Made by a program: the position numbers and the translations under genes. A DNA stretch of 64,000 bases from Trinickia fusca (lineage in GTDB: Bacteria; Pseudomonadota; Gammaproteobacteria; Burkholderiales; Burkholderiaceae). The DNA lies in contig NZ_RBZV01000007.1 in assembly GCF_003628145.1 (NCBI RefSeq), positions 215,337 to 279,336 on the forward strand. The letters run 5' to 3'. Under the pieces are notes generated by a model. The model made no database searches, was not told where the DNA came from, and saw only the letters and a list, made by a program, of their open reading frames with translations. Shown here piece after piece: positions 16,705 to 25,264 of the stretch; position 1 is the stretch's first letter; each line of letters opens with the position of its first letter.

Positions 16705-16982
16705 ACCTACCGACCGGTTATTTGATGATGAGTCGCTATCCTCAAATAGTGTGTTGCTGCCGTTCAACAAGTTCGATCTGCGCACAGGCCGCGAAACTCG
16801 CCGCTTTTCCGCCAATTCGCATCAGCCTACCACCCATCCCTGCACACCCCCATTCCCCACAGTCATTAAGCCGTCACGGTAGCCCCCGATGATGACGGGA
16901 TAAAGCAGTAACGGATTCACCACAAAAGAACATACCGCGCCTGGCCCAGACCGGGCGCGGCAGACCACGCATCGGGGTTCAC

Positions 16983-19370
16983 ATGACGATTCGTCATCGC
17001 ATCATCTTATTGGTGCTGCTCATGTTCGTCGCGCTCGCGTCGATCGGGGGCTACGCCACGTATCAGGCGCGCCGTAGCGCCGGCGAAGTACGCCAGGTCA
17101 CGCAAGGCGTCGTACCGAGTGCACTCGCATCGGCCGATCTGGTTTCCCAGGTCAAGGACGTCCAACTGGCGACGATGACCCTCGTCTACGCCCCCGACGC
17201 CAACATGGTCTCGCAAGCGCAAGATCAGCTGACGAAGAAAAAGGCGGCGCTGCTCCAAGCCCTCGACATCCAAGACAAAGCCGCCGCGAGCCACGCACAA
17301 AAGGGCCTCGTCGCGCAGGCGCGCGAAAGCCTCGCGAACTACTTCTCGGCCATCGACGAAACCGCGAAGATGAAGGCCGCGGGCAAGAACGACATGGCGC
17401 AAGCGTATCTGTTCGCGAACGTCGGCGAATACCGCGACGAGCTTGAAGGGATCGTCGAGACGATGCGGATCGAGAAGAACCGCCAAAAAGACGCCGCGAT
17501 CGGCGCGCTCAACGGCATGCTCGCCACGACGACGACGGCCATCGGCGGTGCGACCGCTGCGGCCATCGCGATGCTGACCGTCATCGGCATGCTGCTCTAT
17601 CGCCAGATCACGCGGCCGTTGACGCGCATGCAGTCGGAAATGAGCGAGATCGCGTCGAGCCAGGATTTCACGCGGCGCGTGCCCGTCGCGCGCATGGATG
17701 AAATCGGCCGCTCGATCGTCGCGTTCAACGACATGATCGAGAAGATCGAGCAAAGCTCGCTGCAGTTGAAACAAAAGACGGCCGACATCCAAGCGATGCT
17801 GCAGAACATGCCGCAGGGCATCTTGACCGTCATCGACAACGGCGTGGTGCACGGCGAATACTCGGCTTATCTGGAAGCCATCTTCGAAACGCAGGACATC
17901 GCCGGACGCGGCGTCATGGCCCTCGTCTTCGGTGACACGACCCTCGATGCCGACACGCGCTCGCAGGTCGAGGCGGCCGTTCATGCCTGCATCGGCGAAG
18001 ACGCTATGAACTTCGCGTTCAACGAACATCTGCTCGTCAACGAAGTGATCAAGGTGATGCCGGACGGGCGCACCAAGACGCTCGATCTGAGCTGGTCGGC
18101 GATCACCGACGAAACCGACACGGTCATGCGCCTCATGCTCTGCGTGCGCGACGTGACCGAGTTGCGTCGTCTGGCCGCCGAATCGAACGAGCAAAAGCGA
18201 CAGCTCGAAATGATCGGCGAAATCCTGGCCGTGAGCCAGGAGAAGTTCCATCAGTTCGTCGTGAGCGCGAAGGGCTTCATCCACGAGAACGAACGCATCA
18301 TCGGTCAGCATGAGCACGCGGACGAGTCGGCGCTCGCCGAGCTGTTCCGGAACATGCACACGATCAAGGGCAATGCGCGCACGTACGGCTTGCGTCATCT
18401 GACGAGCATCGTGCACGAGGCCGAGCAGCGTTACGACGAGATGCGCAGTCTCGGGAGCGGCGAGGCGTGGGACCGTGAGGCGTCGATCGCCGAGCTCGCA
18501 CGCGTGAAGCAGGCCGTCGAGCACTACGCCACGATCAATGAGGTCAATCTTGGCCGCAAAGGCCCGGATGGGGTGGCGCATCGCGCACAGGGCGGCCGTT
18601 ACATGGTGGTCGATCGCTCGCACATCGACGACAGTCTGCGTCTCGTCGAGTCGGTTCAGGAAGGCGACGTAGCAGGGCTCGCCGCCATGCGCGACGCGGT
18701 ACGCCGCACGCTTCGCCTGCTCGATACGGAAAGCTTCGGAGAAGCGCTGTCGGGCCCGATCGAATCGCTGCCTTCGCTGGCCAAGGAGTTGGGCAAGGCC
18801 GAGCCGTCGGTCGCGATCGACGACAACGGTTACCGCCTGCGCCGCCATGCGAGCACCGCGCTGCGCGATGTTTTCACGCATCTGCTGCGCAACAGCGTCG
18901 ATCACGGGATCGAGCCGGCCGACGAGCGCACGGCGGCTGGCAAGCGTGAGGCAGGGACGATCGAGGTCGAAGTCGGCGTCGACGCTGGCGCGCTGCAAAT
19001 CACGCTCAGCGATGACGGCCGCGGGCTTGCCCTCGCACGCATTCGCGCCATCGCGGCCGAACGCGGCTGGGTCGCGCCGAACGATGAGATCAGCGACGAA
19101 GCGCTCACACATTTCATTTTCCGAGCGGGCTTTTCTACGGCCAAAGCCGTAACGGAAGTGTCGGGGCGCGGCGTGGGCATGGATGCCGTGAAGGAGATGC
19201 TCGAGCGCGAGCACGGACGCATCGAGCTGCGTTTCACCGACGAGCGCCACGGGGCCGATTTCCGGCGCTTCCAGACGATCGTTCACCTGCCCGAATCGTG
19301 GGTCGTCGATAGCCTCGGCGCACCGGTCGGTCAGGACACGAAAGCAGCGCGCGACGATGCGCTCGCGTAA
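16983..19370 (+). CDS. membrane-bound CheA-like histidine kinase (HAMP, HPt, HATPase)
   Basis: This 795-residue protein starts with a transmembrane helix (IILLVLLMFVALASIGGYA), has a four-helix-type periplasmic sensor (about 28-185) and a second helix (about 187-207). HAMP (about 205-262) and a PAS-like stretch (about 275-395) follow. An HPt domain carries the phosphorylatable His459 in MHTIKGNARTYGL. The HATPase has Asn637 in HLLRNSVDHGIE, the G1 box DDGRGL and the G2 box GRGVGMD, all of CheA type. There is no CheW-like P5 domain, and the protein ends soon after the ATPase. It combines receptor and kinase in one chain and heads an operon with MCP-like, CheX-like and CheY-like genes, to which it should pass phosphate. 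Confidence 0.9.
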   Translation: MTIRHRIILLVLLMFVALASIGGYATYQARRSAGEVRQVTQGVVPSALASADLVSQVKDVQLATMTLVYAPDANMVSQAQDQLTKKKAALLQALDIQDKAAASHAQKGLVAQARESLANYFSAIDETAKMKAAGKNDMAQAYLFANVGEYRDELEGIVETMRIEKNRQKDAAIGALNGMLATTTTAIGGATAAAIAMLTVIGMLLYRQITRPLTRMQSEMSEIASSQDFTRRVPVARMDEIGRSIVAFNDMIEKIEQSSLQLKQKTADIQAMLQNMPQGILTVIDNGVVHGEYSAYLEAIFETQDIAGRGVMALVFGDTTLDADTRSQVEAAVHACIGEDAMNFAFNEHLLVNEVIKVMPDGRTKTLDLSWSAITDETDTVMRLMLCVRDVTELRRLAAESNEQKRQLEMIGEILAVSQEKFHQFVVSAKGFIHENERIIGQHEHADESALAELFRNMHTIKGNARTYGLRHLTSIVHEAEQRYDEMRSLGSGEAWDREASIAELARVKQAVEHYATINEVNLGRKGPDGVAHRAQGGRYMVVDRSHIDDSLRLVESVQEGDVAGLAAMRDAVRRTLRLLDTESFGEALSGPIESLPSLAKELGKAEPSVAIDDNGYRLRRHASTALRDVFTHLLRNSVDHGIEPADERTAAGKREAGTIEVEVGVDAGALQITLSDDGRGLALARIRAIAAERGWVAPNDEISDEALTHFIFRAGFSTAKAVTEVSGRGVGMDAVKEMLEREHGRIELRFTDERHGADFRRFQTIVHLPESWVVDSLGAPVGQDTKAARDDALA

Positions 19371-19431
19371 GAAGCGGGCGAGCGCAAACGATCGGATGAA
19401 GCAGGCATAGCAGGTCGAGTCGGGGAAATCT

Positions 19432-20175
19432 GTGGTTCTAACGTATTGGATGTCGGCACTCGCCGCAACGGGCGGCGTGGCACTCGCGGCGCTAGCCGCA
19501 GCGGTCGCACACAAGCGCGCGAGCGCCCGGGCGGCGCGCTCGCACGGTGAGGCGCTCGCACGTTTGACGGCCGAGCACGATAAGGAAACGGCACGCCACG
19601 CGGCAGCCATCGCCACCTATGAAGCGCGCGTGAGCGAACTCGCGGCCGAAACGGAGCGTCTCGCGGGCTCGCTCGCACGCGAATCGGGCAGTCTCGGCGA
19701 GGCGCAGGCCGCACTCGGAACGGCGCTGGCGCGCCAGGACGATCTGCTTGCGCATGCGAAGCGGATCGAGCAAGAGGCGGCGCGGCTCAAGCAATTCTCG
19801 GCGACGTTCGAGCGCTGGCACGAGCAGATGATCTCGCTGATGTCGCAAAATCAGGACATGCACCGCAAGAACCACGAGCTGGCGCGCATCGTCAATCACG
19901 TGCTGATGGTGTCGCTCAATGCCTCGATCGAGGCCGCGCGCGCCGGTGCGGCGGGGCGTGGCTTCTCGATCGTCGCCGGTGAAGTGCGCGCGCTCGCGAC
20001 GCGCTCGCAAGAGCTGTCCAAAAGCTACCGCGACAGTCTCGATCGCAACGATCTCGTCACGACGGCCACCTTCCAGGACATTCAAGCCGGCGGCAAGATG
20101 ATCACGGCGGCGCTCGCCAGCGTCGAGGCGAGCGCGCAACAGTTTCAATCGAAGCTCGAACGGAAGCCGACGTGA
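19432..20175 (+). CDS. short membrane-anchored MCP-like signalling protein
   Basis: The 247-residue product (GTG start; an ATG follows at 19450) has one N-terminal membrane helix, a long coiled coil (about 30-140) and a minimal MCP hairpin tip: NHVLMVSLNASIEAARAGAA, GRGFSIVAGEVRALATRSQE. The EAARAG block is the receptor-kinase contact of chemoreceptors. There is no periplasmic ligand domain and no HAMP. The tip could dock on, or sense with, the upstream kinase. It overlaps the next gene by 4 bp (GTGA). Confidence 0.85.
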   Translation: MVLTYWMSALAATGGVALAALAAAVAHKRASARAARSHGEALARLTAEHDKETARHAAAIATYEARVSELAAETERLAGSLARESGSLGEAQAALGTALARQDDLLAHAKRIEQEAARLKQFSATFERWHEQMISLMSQNQDMHRKNHELARIVNHVLMVSLNASIEAARAGAAGRGFSIVAGEVRALATRSQELSKSYRDSLDRNDLVTTATFQDIQAGGKMITAALASVEASAQQFQSKLERKPT

Positions 20176-20717
20176 TTACTCAAGCGGCGAAGGATAGCTT
20201 CGAGCGGATTTTCTTCCAGGCGGCGCGCACACGTTTGACTGTCGAGTCGTCGCACGCTTGCGACATCGTTCGAGCGTCAGCGCACGGCAACGCCGAACCT
20301 AAGCCGGGCGCCGAGGTGCTCGTCTTGACGATTGCTTCGATTGAATTTCGCATCGTGCTCTTGCTGCAGTTCGCCGACGATGAGGCCACGCGTGCTTACT
20401 ACCTGGGGCAAGGGGCGGAGCGCACGCTGCGCGAAGCAGGGATGGAAATCGGCAATCTCTGCTGCGGCGCCATCAATCAGCAGCTCGTCGAGTATTTCCC
20501 CGACCTCGGTATGTCGACGCCTTACGCGCTGTCCAGCGATTGCATGGGCTACATCGATGAACTGAAGCCCGGCTACGTCACCGCCTACGATGTCACGATC
20601 GAGCACGCCGTCCGCCTGCGTGCGACCTTGTGCGTGTGCATGAGCGCACCGCTCGACTTTGTCGCGAACGTGACCGAGGACGCACACGAGAGCGCTGGCG
20701 AGCTAGAGTTGTTCTAG
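20172..20717 (+). CDS. CheX-like phosphatase
   Basis: This 181-residue protein starts at a GTG that overlaps the previous stop. The centre, GMEIGNLCCGAINQQL, contains the E-x2-N catalytic pair (Glu92, Asn95) of the CheC/CheX/FliY family, which removes phosphate from CheY-P. The second half (SADCM..., ATLCVCMSAPLDFVANV) continues the CheX-like alpha/beta fold. It ends GELELF, identical to the end of the next gene's product. A role in resetting the CheY at 21764 is inferred from the motif and operon. Confidence 0.75.
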   Translation: MITQAAKDSFERIFFQAARTRLTVESSHACDIVRASAHGNAEPKPGAEVLVLTIASIEFRIVLLLQFADDEATRAYYLGQGAERTLREAGMEIGNLCCGAINQQLVEYFPDLGMSTPYALSSDCMGYIDELKPGYVTAYDVTIEHAVRLRATLCVCMSAPLDFVANVTEDAHESAGELELF

Positions 20718-20773
20718 CGCAGCCGATTCTGAAATTCCTTAGTTTTCCAAAGTATTAAGAAGGTGCACCCTGC

Positions 20774-21733
20774 ATGAACACGAACAAGCCGGTCAGCAAG
20801 GTGCTCGTTCTCGAAGACTCACCTGTCCGTCTCGCCGCGATCCGGCGCTTCTGTGACGAGCACAATCTGGTTGGGCTGAAGGCGCGCAAGAACCGGCTCA
20901 CGAGCGTGTTGCGCTCGAACATCGATCTTGGCGCCGTGCTGCTCGGCGAAGACTACGGCGGCTCGCTAGCGGAAAGCGCCGCGGCGGCGACGCGCATCGA
21001 CGCACTGCGCCCGGAGTTGCCGATCATCCTGCGCCGTGCCGAGGGGAGCGGGCGTGAGGGCTTGCCGCCCGCGCTTGCCGACGTGGTTTGCGCGACTTAC
21101 TCGGCGGACGACACCGCGCCGCTCGTTTCGGCGATCGACGAATACCTGTTCAGCTTCGACTTCCCGAATGCGCTCGTGCGAGGCATTTCCGAGATCACCG
21201 AGGCGCGCCTGGCCGGCATGTTCAAGCATCTTGCTGCGAGCTGGGAGACGCCTTGCATCGTGCGCGATCGCATCATCTTCGGCGAGCTGTTCAGCCTGAT
21301 TCCGCTCGAAAGTGCCTGGTGTCGCGGCTACATGATGATCCAGACCGAAGAGGAGCCGCTTGCGGCTGTCGTGCGCGGCACGGCGCTCGCGCAGGGCGAT
21401 GTCGGCTTTCGCGAGCTCAACGAGTTGCTCGGCGAGCTGACGAACCTGATCTGGGGGGCATTCAAGGATCGCTTCCTGGGCGGGGCCGATGCGCTCGCCC
21501 GTTCGCAGGTGCAAGTGCCGCTGCTCATCAATCACAAGCATCGATACATCTCGTTCGGCACCGACAACCCGCAGTTGTGCTTCAAGTACCGGTTGACCAA
21601 CGAAACGACGGGGGCTTCGGCGGAGCTCGATCAGCGATTCATCTTCAGCTTGAACTGGTCGCCCGAGGACTGTCCCGACTCTGCCGCCGACGTCGACGTC
21701 CTCATCGAGGCCGGTGAGCTCGAACTTTTCTGA
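20774..21733 (+). CDS. pseudo-receiver fused to CheX-like phosphatase domain
   Basis: The 319-residue protein opens with a receiver-like fold (KVLVLEDSPVRLAAIRRFCD). At the phosphoacceptor position, after strand 3, it reads LGAVLLGEDYGG, with Gly where the Asp should be, so this receiver is probably not phosphorylated. Residues about 140-319 form a CheX-like domain with GELTNLIWGAFKDRF; Glu221 and Asn224 make the E-x2-N phosphatase motif. The C-terminus is LIEAGELELF. It sits between the other CheX-like gene and the CheY gene in the same operon. Confidence 0.75.
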   Translation: MNTNKPVSKVLVLEDSPVRLAAIRRFCDEHNLVGLKARKNRLTSVLRSNIDLGAVLLGEDYGGSLAESAAAATRIDALRPELPIILRRAEGSGREGLPPALADVVCATYSADDTAPLVSAIDEYLFSFDFPNALVRGISEITEARLAGMFKHLAASWETPCIVRDRIIFGELFSLIPLESAWCRGYMMIQTEEEPLAAVVRGTALAQGDVGFRELNELLGELTNLIWGAFKDRFLGGADALARSQVQVPLLINHKHRYISFGTDNPQLCFKYRLTNETTGASAELDQRFIFSLNWSPEDCPDSAADVDVLIEAGELELF

Positions 21734-21763
21734 CTTTAAACATCAACGCGAGAGAGACTGGAT

Positions 21764-22129
21764 ATGGCAAAGATTCTGGTAGTGGACGATTCGAGTACCG
21801 TGCGTGACGAAGTGGCCGGGTTCCTGCGCAAGAACGGCCTCGACGTCGATACGGCCGTCGACGGCAAGGACGGGCTCGCCAAAGTGAAGACGAACCCCGG
21901 CGTGCGGCTCGTCATCAGCGACGTCAACATGCCCAACATGGACGGCCTCACGATGGTCGAAAAGATTCGTGGCGAGCTCGGGAACAGTTCGGTCAACGTC
22001 ATCATGCTGACGACCGAAAGCAGCCCGGCCATGAAGGAGCGCGGCAAGGCGGCAGGCGTCAAAGGCTGGATCGTCAAGCCCTTCAAGGGCGAGGCCGTGC
22101 TCGAAACGTTCAGGAAGCTCGCGGGTTAA
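21764..22129 (+). CDS. CheY-like single-domain response regulator
   Basis: The 121-residue product is a stand-alone receiver: acidic pocket VDDSS, phosphoacceptor Asp in VISDVNMPNMDG, Thr in MLTTESS and Lys in IVKPFKG. A good ribosome site (GAGAGAGA) precedes the ATG. It is the last gene of the chemosensory operon and the natural target of the HPt His459 and of the two CheX-like phosphatases. Its output partner is not in the window. Confidence 0.93.
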   Translation: MAKILVVDDSSTVRDEVAGFLRKNGLDVDTAVDGKDGLAKVKTNPGVRLVISDVNMPNMDGLTMVEKIRGELGNSSVNVIMLTTESSPAMKERGKAAGVKGWIVKPFKGEAVLETFRKLAG

Positions 22130-22153
22130 AGAAGTCGCTTGCCGGGGGCAGGC

Positions 22154-23221
22154 TCATCGTGCCGGCGCGAGGTCATCCGGCCAGCGCACCTCGAAGCGCG
22201 TGCCCCCGCTGGCCGTCGGATTGCATAGGGCTTGCCCGCCGTGCGCATGGGCGATGGCCGCCACCACGGCAAGGCCTAGACCGCTCCCGCCACTGGGGCG
22301 CGCATCGTCCGCGCGCCGGAACGCCTCGAAGACGTGACGCGCGAAGTCGGCGGGGATGCCCGGACCATCGTCTGCGACAGACAAATGGCACACGCCATCC
22401 GCTACGCGTGTCTGAATGCGTATCGCCCCAGGCACGGCATGCCGCCGCGCATTTTCCAACAGGGCCAGCAGTGCTTGCCGCATCCGAACCGGATCGCAGC
22501 GCATGCGTCGGCTATCCAAATCGAGGATCGGGTGCTGGCCTGCTGCCTGGAGCGAATCCCCAAAGAACGCGACGACGGCTTCGACATCCGCGGCCAGATC
22601 GCTCTCTTGAACTTCGAGGTCGAGGTGTCCGCTTTCCGCGAGGCTGATCACCCGCAGATCCTCGATCAGCCGCGTCAGTCCTTCGACCTGGGTCAGCAGG
22701 CTGCGGAACTGAGACTCCTCAGGGGCAAACACGCCCTCGGCCAAGCCTTGCAATCGTCCGCGCAAAACGGTGACCGGCGTGCGCAGTTCGTGGGCGATCG
22801 CAGCGTTCCAGAATGCTTGTTCTTCGGTCACGCGCTGCAACTGATCCGCAAGCGCATTGAAGTCGTCGGCAAGCAAGGCCGCCTCGTGCAGCGAGCGATC
22901 GCCCGCAATGGCGCGCGCGCCAAGATCGCCCTGCGAGACACGACGGATGCTGTCCGCGACGGAGTTGAGCGGCACCAGAATACGTCGCGCCAGATTGACG
23001 CCCACTGCAACGGAAAGCGCGAGGCCGACCAAGGTGGTCGAGATCAGCCAGACCCATTCCGGAGCTGTCGGTATCCAGCCCGATTGCTCGTAATGAGCCG
23101 GCCAATACGTGAATGTCAGATAGTAGAACGCGTAGGCGGTCAGGACGACCAGCAGCGTCACGCCGAATGCCATCGCCGCCATCGACAGCGCAATCTGGCG
23201 GCTCAGCCCTTTCAATTTCAC
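22154..23221 (-). CDS. two-component sensor histidine kinase (BaeS-like)
   Basis: This 355-residue kinase has two membrane helices (about 10-32 and 55-78) flanking a short periplasmic loop (YWPAHYEQSGWIPTAPEW), then HAMP. The H-box is IAHELRTPVTVLRGR, with His144 as the phosphorylation site. An HATPase with LLENARRHA, DDGPGIP and GGSGLGLAVV follows. The short periplasmic loop is typical of envelope-stress or drug-sensing kinases. It overlaps the response regulator stop by 4 bp and lies divergent from an RND efflux operon, which it probably controls. Confidence 0.9.
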   Translation of the reverse strand: MKLKGLSRQIALSMAAMAFGVTLLVVLTAYAFYYLTFTYWPAHYEQSGWIPTAPEWVWLISTTLVGLALSVAVGVNLARRILVPLNSVADSIRRVSQGDLGARAIAGDRSLHEAALLADDFNALADQLQRVTEEQAFWNAAIAHELRTPVTVLRGRLQGLAEGVFAPEESQFRSLLTQVEGLTRLIEDLRVISLAESGHLDLEVQESDLAADVEAVVAFFGDSLQAAGQHPILDLDSRRMRCDPVRMRQALLALLENARRHAVPGAIRIQTRVADGVCHLSVADDGPGIPADFARHVFEAFRRADDARPSGGSGLGLAVVAAIAHAHGGQALCNPTASGGTRFEVRWPDDLAPAR

Positions 23222-23988
23222 TCAGTACTCCAGAGCTTGTAACCGACTCCGCGGACACCCACCGGAATGCCCTTGACGTCGAGATCCTCCAACTTCTTGC
23301 GAAGCTTACTGATATGACTGTCCACCGTGCGCTCGAGCGTGTCGCCCTCGGGCAGGCAGGTGGCCATCAGTTCGGCGCGGCTGAACACGCGCTTGGGCGC
23401 ACGCGCGAGTTGCGCCAGCAGCTTGAACTCCGTCAAAGTCAACGTAAGGGTATGACGCCGACTGCCTACCAGGACGGTGGCTTCGTGGTTGTCCAGATCG
23501 ATCTCGAACGGCGCTGCGCGCAACACGCGCTGCTCCGCCTGCCGTGAACCGGACATCGACCGACGCAATACCGCCTGGGTGCGCGCCACGACTTCCGCAG
23601 GATTGAACGGCTTGACCACATAGTCGTCGGCACCGATGCGCAGTCCCATCAGCTTGTCGACGTCCTGATCCAGCGCGGTCAGCAGGATGACGGGCGTATC
23701 GCCGCGATGGCGGATCTCCGCCAGCACTTTCCAGCCATCGACCTGCGGCATTTGCACATCGAGCAGCACGAGGTCGGGCTTGAGCGACAAATGCAGCTCC
23801 AGCGCTTGGCGGCCATCGGCGGCATACACGCTGCGCAGGCCGCTGCGCGCGAGATAGGCAGCGAGAATTTCGGCGATCTCGGGCTCGTCCTCGGCAATGA
23901 GAATCAAAGCTTGGGCGCTTTGCGCGGCTCCGGACGGTTGGGTTGTATCAGGCATCGCGACTACTTCACATCCACTTGGCATCTCCAT
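23218..23988 (-). CDS. OmpR-family response regulator (BaeR-like)
   Basis: The 256-residue product has a receiver with EDEPEI, LVLLDVQMPQVDGW and VKPFNPAEVVAR. A winged-helix DNA-binding domain (LTLTEFKLLAQLARAPKRVF, RTVDSHISKLRKKL, VRGVGYKLW) follows. The ATG at 23988 has GGAG 6 bp upstream; an ATG at 23955 (MPDTTQPSG) is a possible alternative. The divergent gene 98 bp away encodes an RND efflux adaptor, so this regulator very likely binds the shared intergenic region. Confidence 0.9.
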   Translation of the reverse strand: MEMPSGCEVVAMPDTTQPSGAAQSAQALILIAEDEPEIAEILAAYLARSGLRSVYAADGRQALELHLSLKPDLVLLDVQMPQVDGWKVLAEIRHRGDTPVILLTALDQDVDKLMGLRIGADDYVVKPFNPAEVVARTQAVLRRSMSGSRQAEQRVLRAAPFEIDLDNHEATVLVGSRRHTLTLTLTEFKLLAQLARAPKRVFSRAELMATCLPEGDTLERTVDSHISKLRKKLEDLDVKGIPVGVRGVGYKLWSTE

Positions 23989-24086
23989 CGAATCTCCATA
24001 CTACCGCAGAAGAAACGCCATCGAGCGAACGCACATTGCCGCGTGTTTTGGTGGGCAGTTGGCTGCCCGCGCCTCATGGAGTGGAT
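23989..24086. promoter_or_regulatory. divergent promoter region between regulator and efflux operon
   Basis: The 98 bp between the two divergent genes must hold both promoters. A small inverted repeat, gggcag-ttgg-ctgccc at about 24052-24067, lies just ahead of the efflux start and could be an operator or leader hairpin. No clear -35/-10 pair stands out. Confidence 0.4.
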
Positions 24087-25244
24087 ATGAAGAACAAACG
24101 ACGGTGCCGCTTTAGCGGTGCCTACGCCCTGGTGGTGGCGATATTGGCGGGTTGCGGACAGGCGGAACCGCAGAGTGCGCCACCGGCGCCTCAAGTTAGC
24201 GCCGCGACCTTGGCGCCTACCCATCTCAAACTGACCGAAGACCTGCCTGGACGCGTAGTCGCGGTCCGCATCGCCGAGATTCGCCCGCAGGTCAGCGGGA
24301 TCGTGCTGCGCCGCCAGTTCGAGCAAGGCACCGAGGTGCGTGCCGGGCAGCCGCTGTTCCAGATCAATCCCGCGCCCTTCAAGGCCGACGTGGACACGGC
24401 TGCGGCAGCGCTGCAGCGCGCCGAGGCGGCATTGGCGCGCGCTCAAGTGCAAACCGCGCGGTTCGAGTCTCTGGTCGAGTCGGATGCGATCAGCCGTCAG
24501 GTCTACGACGACGCGGTGTCGCAGCGCGACCAGGCCGCCGCCGATGTGGCGCAGGCGCGTGCCACGCTTGCACGGCGGCAACTCGATCTGAAGTTCGCCA
24601 CGGTAGAGGCGCCGATCACGGGCCGCATCGACCAGGCGCTCGTGACCGAGGGCGCGCTGGTCGGCAGCGGCGACAGCAACCCGATGGCGCGCATTCAGCA
24701 GATCGACCAGGTCTACGTCGACGTGCGTCAGCCGGCGGCGTCACTCGAATCTTTGCGCGAAGCGCTGGCGACGCAACCGTCTGCTTCCGGCAATGGCCTG
24801 CCGGTGGCCATCCTGCGCGACAACGGCGAGCCGTATAACGTGACCGGTCGCATCCTGTTCTCGGGCGTCAACGTCGACGCGGGGACAGGCGATGTGCTGC
24901 TGCGCGTGGTGGTCGACAACCCGAAACGGCAACTGCTGCCGGGCATGTTCGTGCGTGCCCGCATCCCGCGAGCGAACTATGCGGACGCGTTGACCGTGCC
25001 GCAGCAGGCGGTGGTCCGCATCGAGGGCAAGCCACGGATCTGGACTGTCGATGCGAAGAACCAGGCGCACCTAGCCGCAGTGGAGCTCGGCGAACTCGTG
25101 GAGGGTCGATATCGCATCCGGGCAGGGTTGCATGCCGGACAGAAGGTCGTCGTCGAAGGGATGGAGCGTCTTTCCGACGGCGCCGTGGTCGCCGTGCACG
25201 ACGTGAAGTCACTCGAGTCCGCTGCCGCGGTCTCCGCACGTTGA
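24087..25244 (+). CDS. RND efflux periplasmic adaptor (MexX/AmrA-like)
   Basis: From ATG 24087 the product is 385 residues. A lipoprotein signal (VVAILAGC) anchors it to the inner membrane. The barrel-sandwich and hairpin regions read RIAEIRPQVSGIVLRRQFEQ, FQINPAPFKADVDTA and VEAPITGRIDQALVTEGALV, and the beta-barrel has RIPRANYADALTVPQQAVV. These are signatures of the HlyD/MFP adaptors of RND pumps. An upstream frame adds 48 residues, but they would precede the signal peptide. It is the first gene of a three-gene pump operon. Confidence 0.92.
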   Translation: MKNKRRCRFSGAYALVVAILAGCGQAEPQSAPPAPQVSAATLAPTHLKLTEDLPGRVVAVRIAEIRPQVSGIVLRRQFEQGTEVRAGQPLFQINPAPFKADVDTAAAALQRAEAALARAQVQTARFESLVESDAISRQVYDDAVSQRDQAAADVAQARATLARRQLDLKFATVEAPITGRIDQALVTEGALVGSGDSNPMARIQQIDQVYVDVRQPAASLESLREALATQPSASGNGLPVAILRDNGEPYNVTGRILFSGVNVDAGTGDVLLRVVVDNPKRQLLPGMFVRARIPRANYADALTVPQQAVVRIEGKPRIWTVDAKNQAHLAAVELGELVEGRYRIRAGLHAGQKVVVEGMERLSDGAVVAVHDVKSLESAAAVSAR

Positions 25245-25264
25245 GTGACCGGGAGCGTCTTGCC

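Noticed and set aside
17007..19616. A long open frame on the minus strand opposite the CheA-like kinase
   Set aside because: High-GC codon bias creates long antisense frames; the protein has no family motifs while the plus-strand kinase has all of them. The same applies to the antisense frames at 25,373-26,932, 27,038-28,441, 46,204-47,283, 48,412-49,848 and 62,027-63,019.
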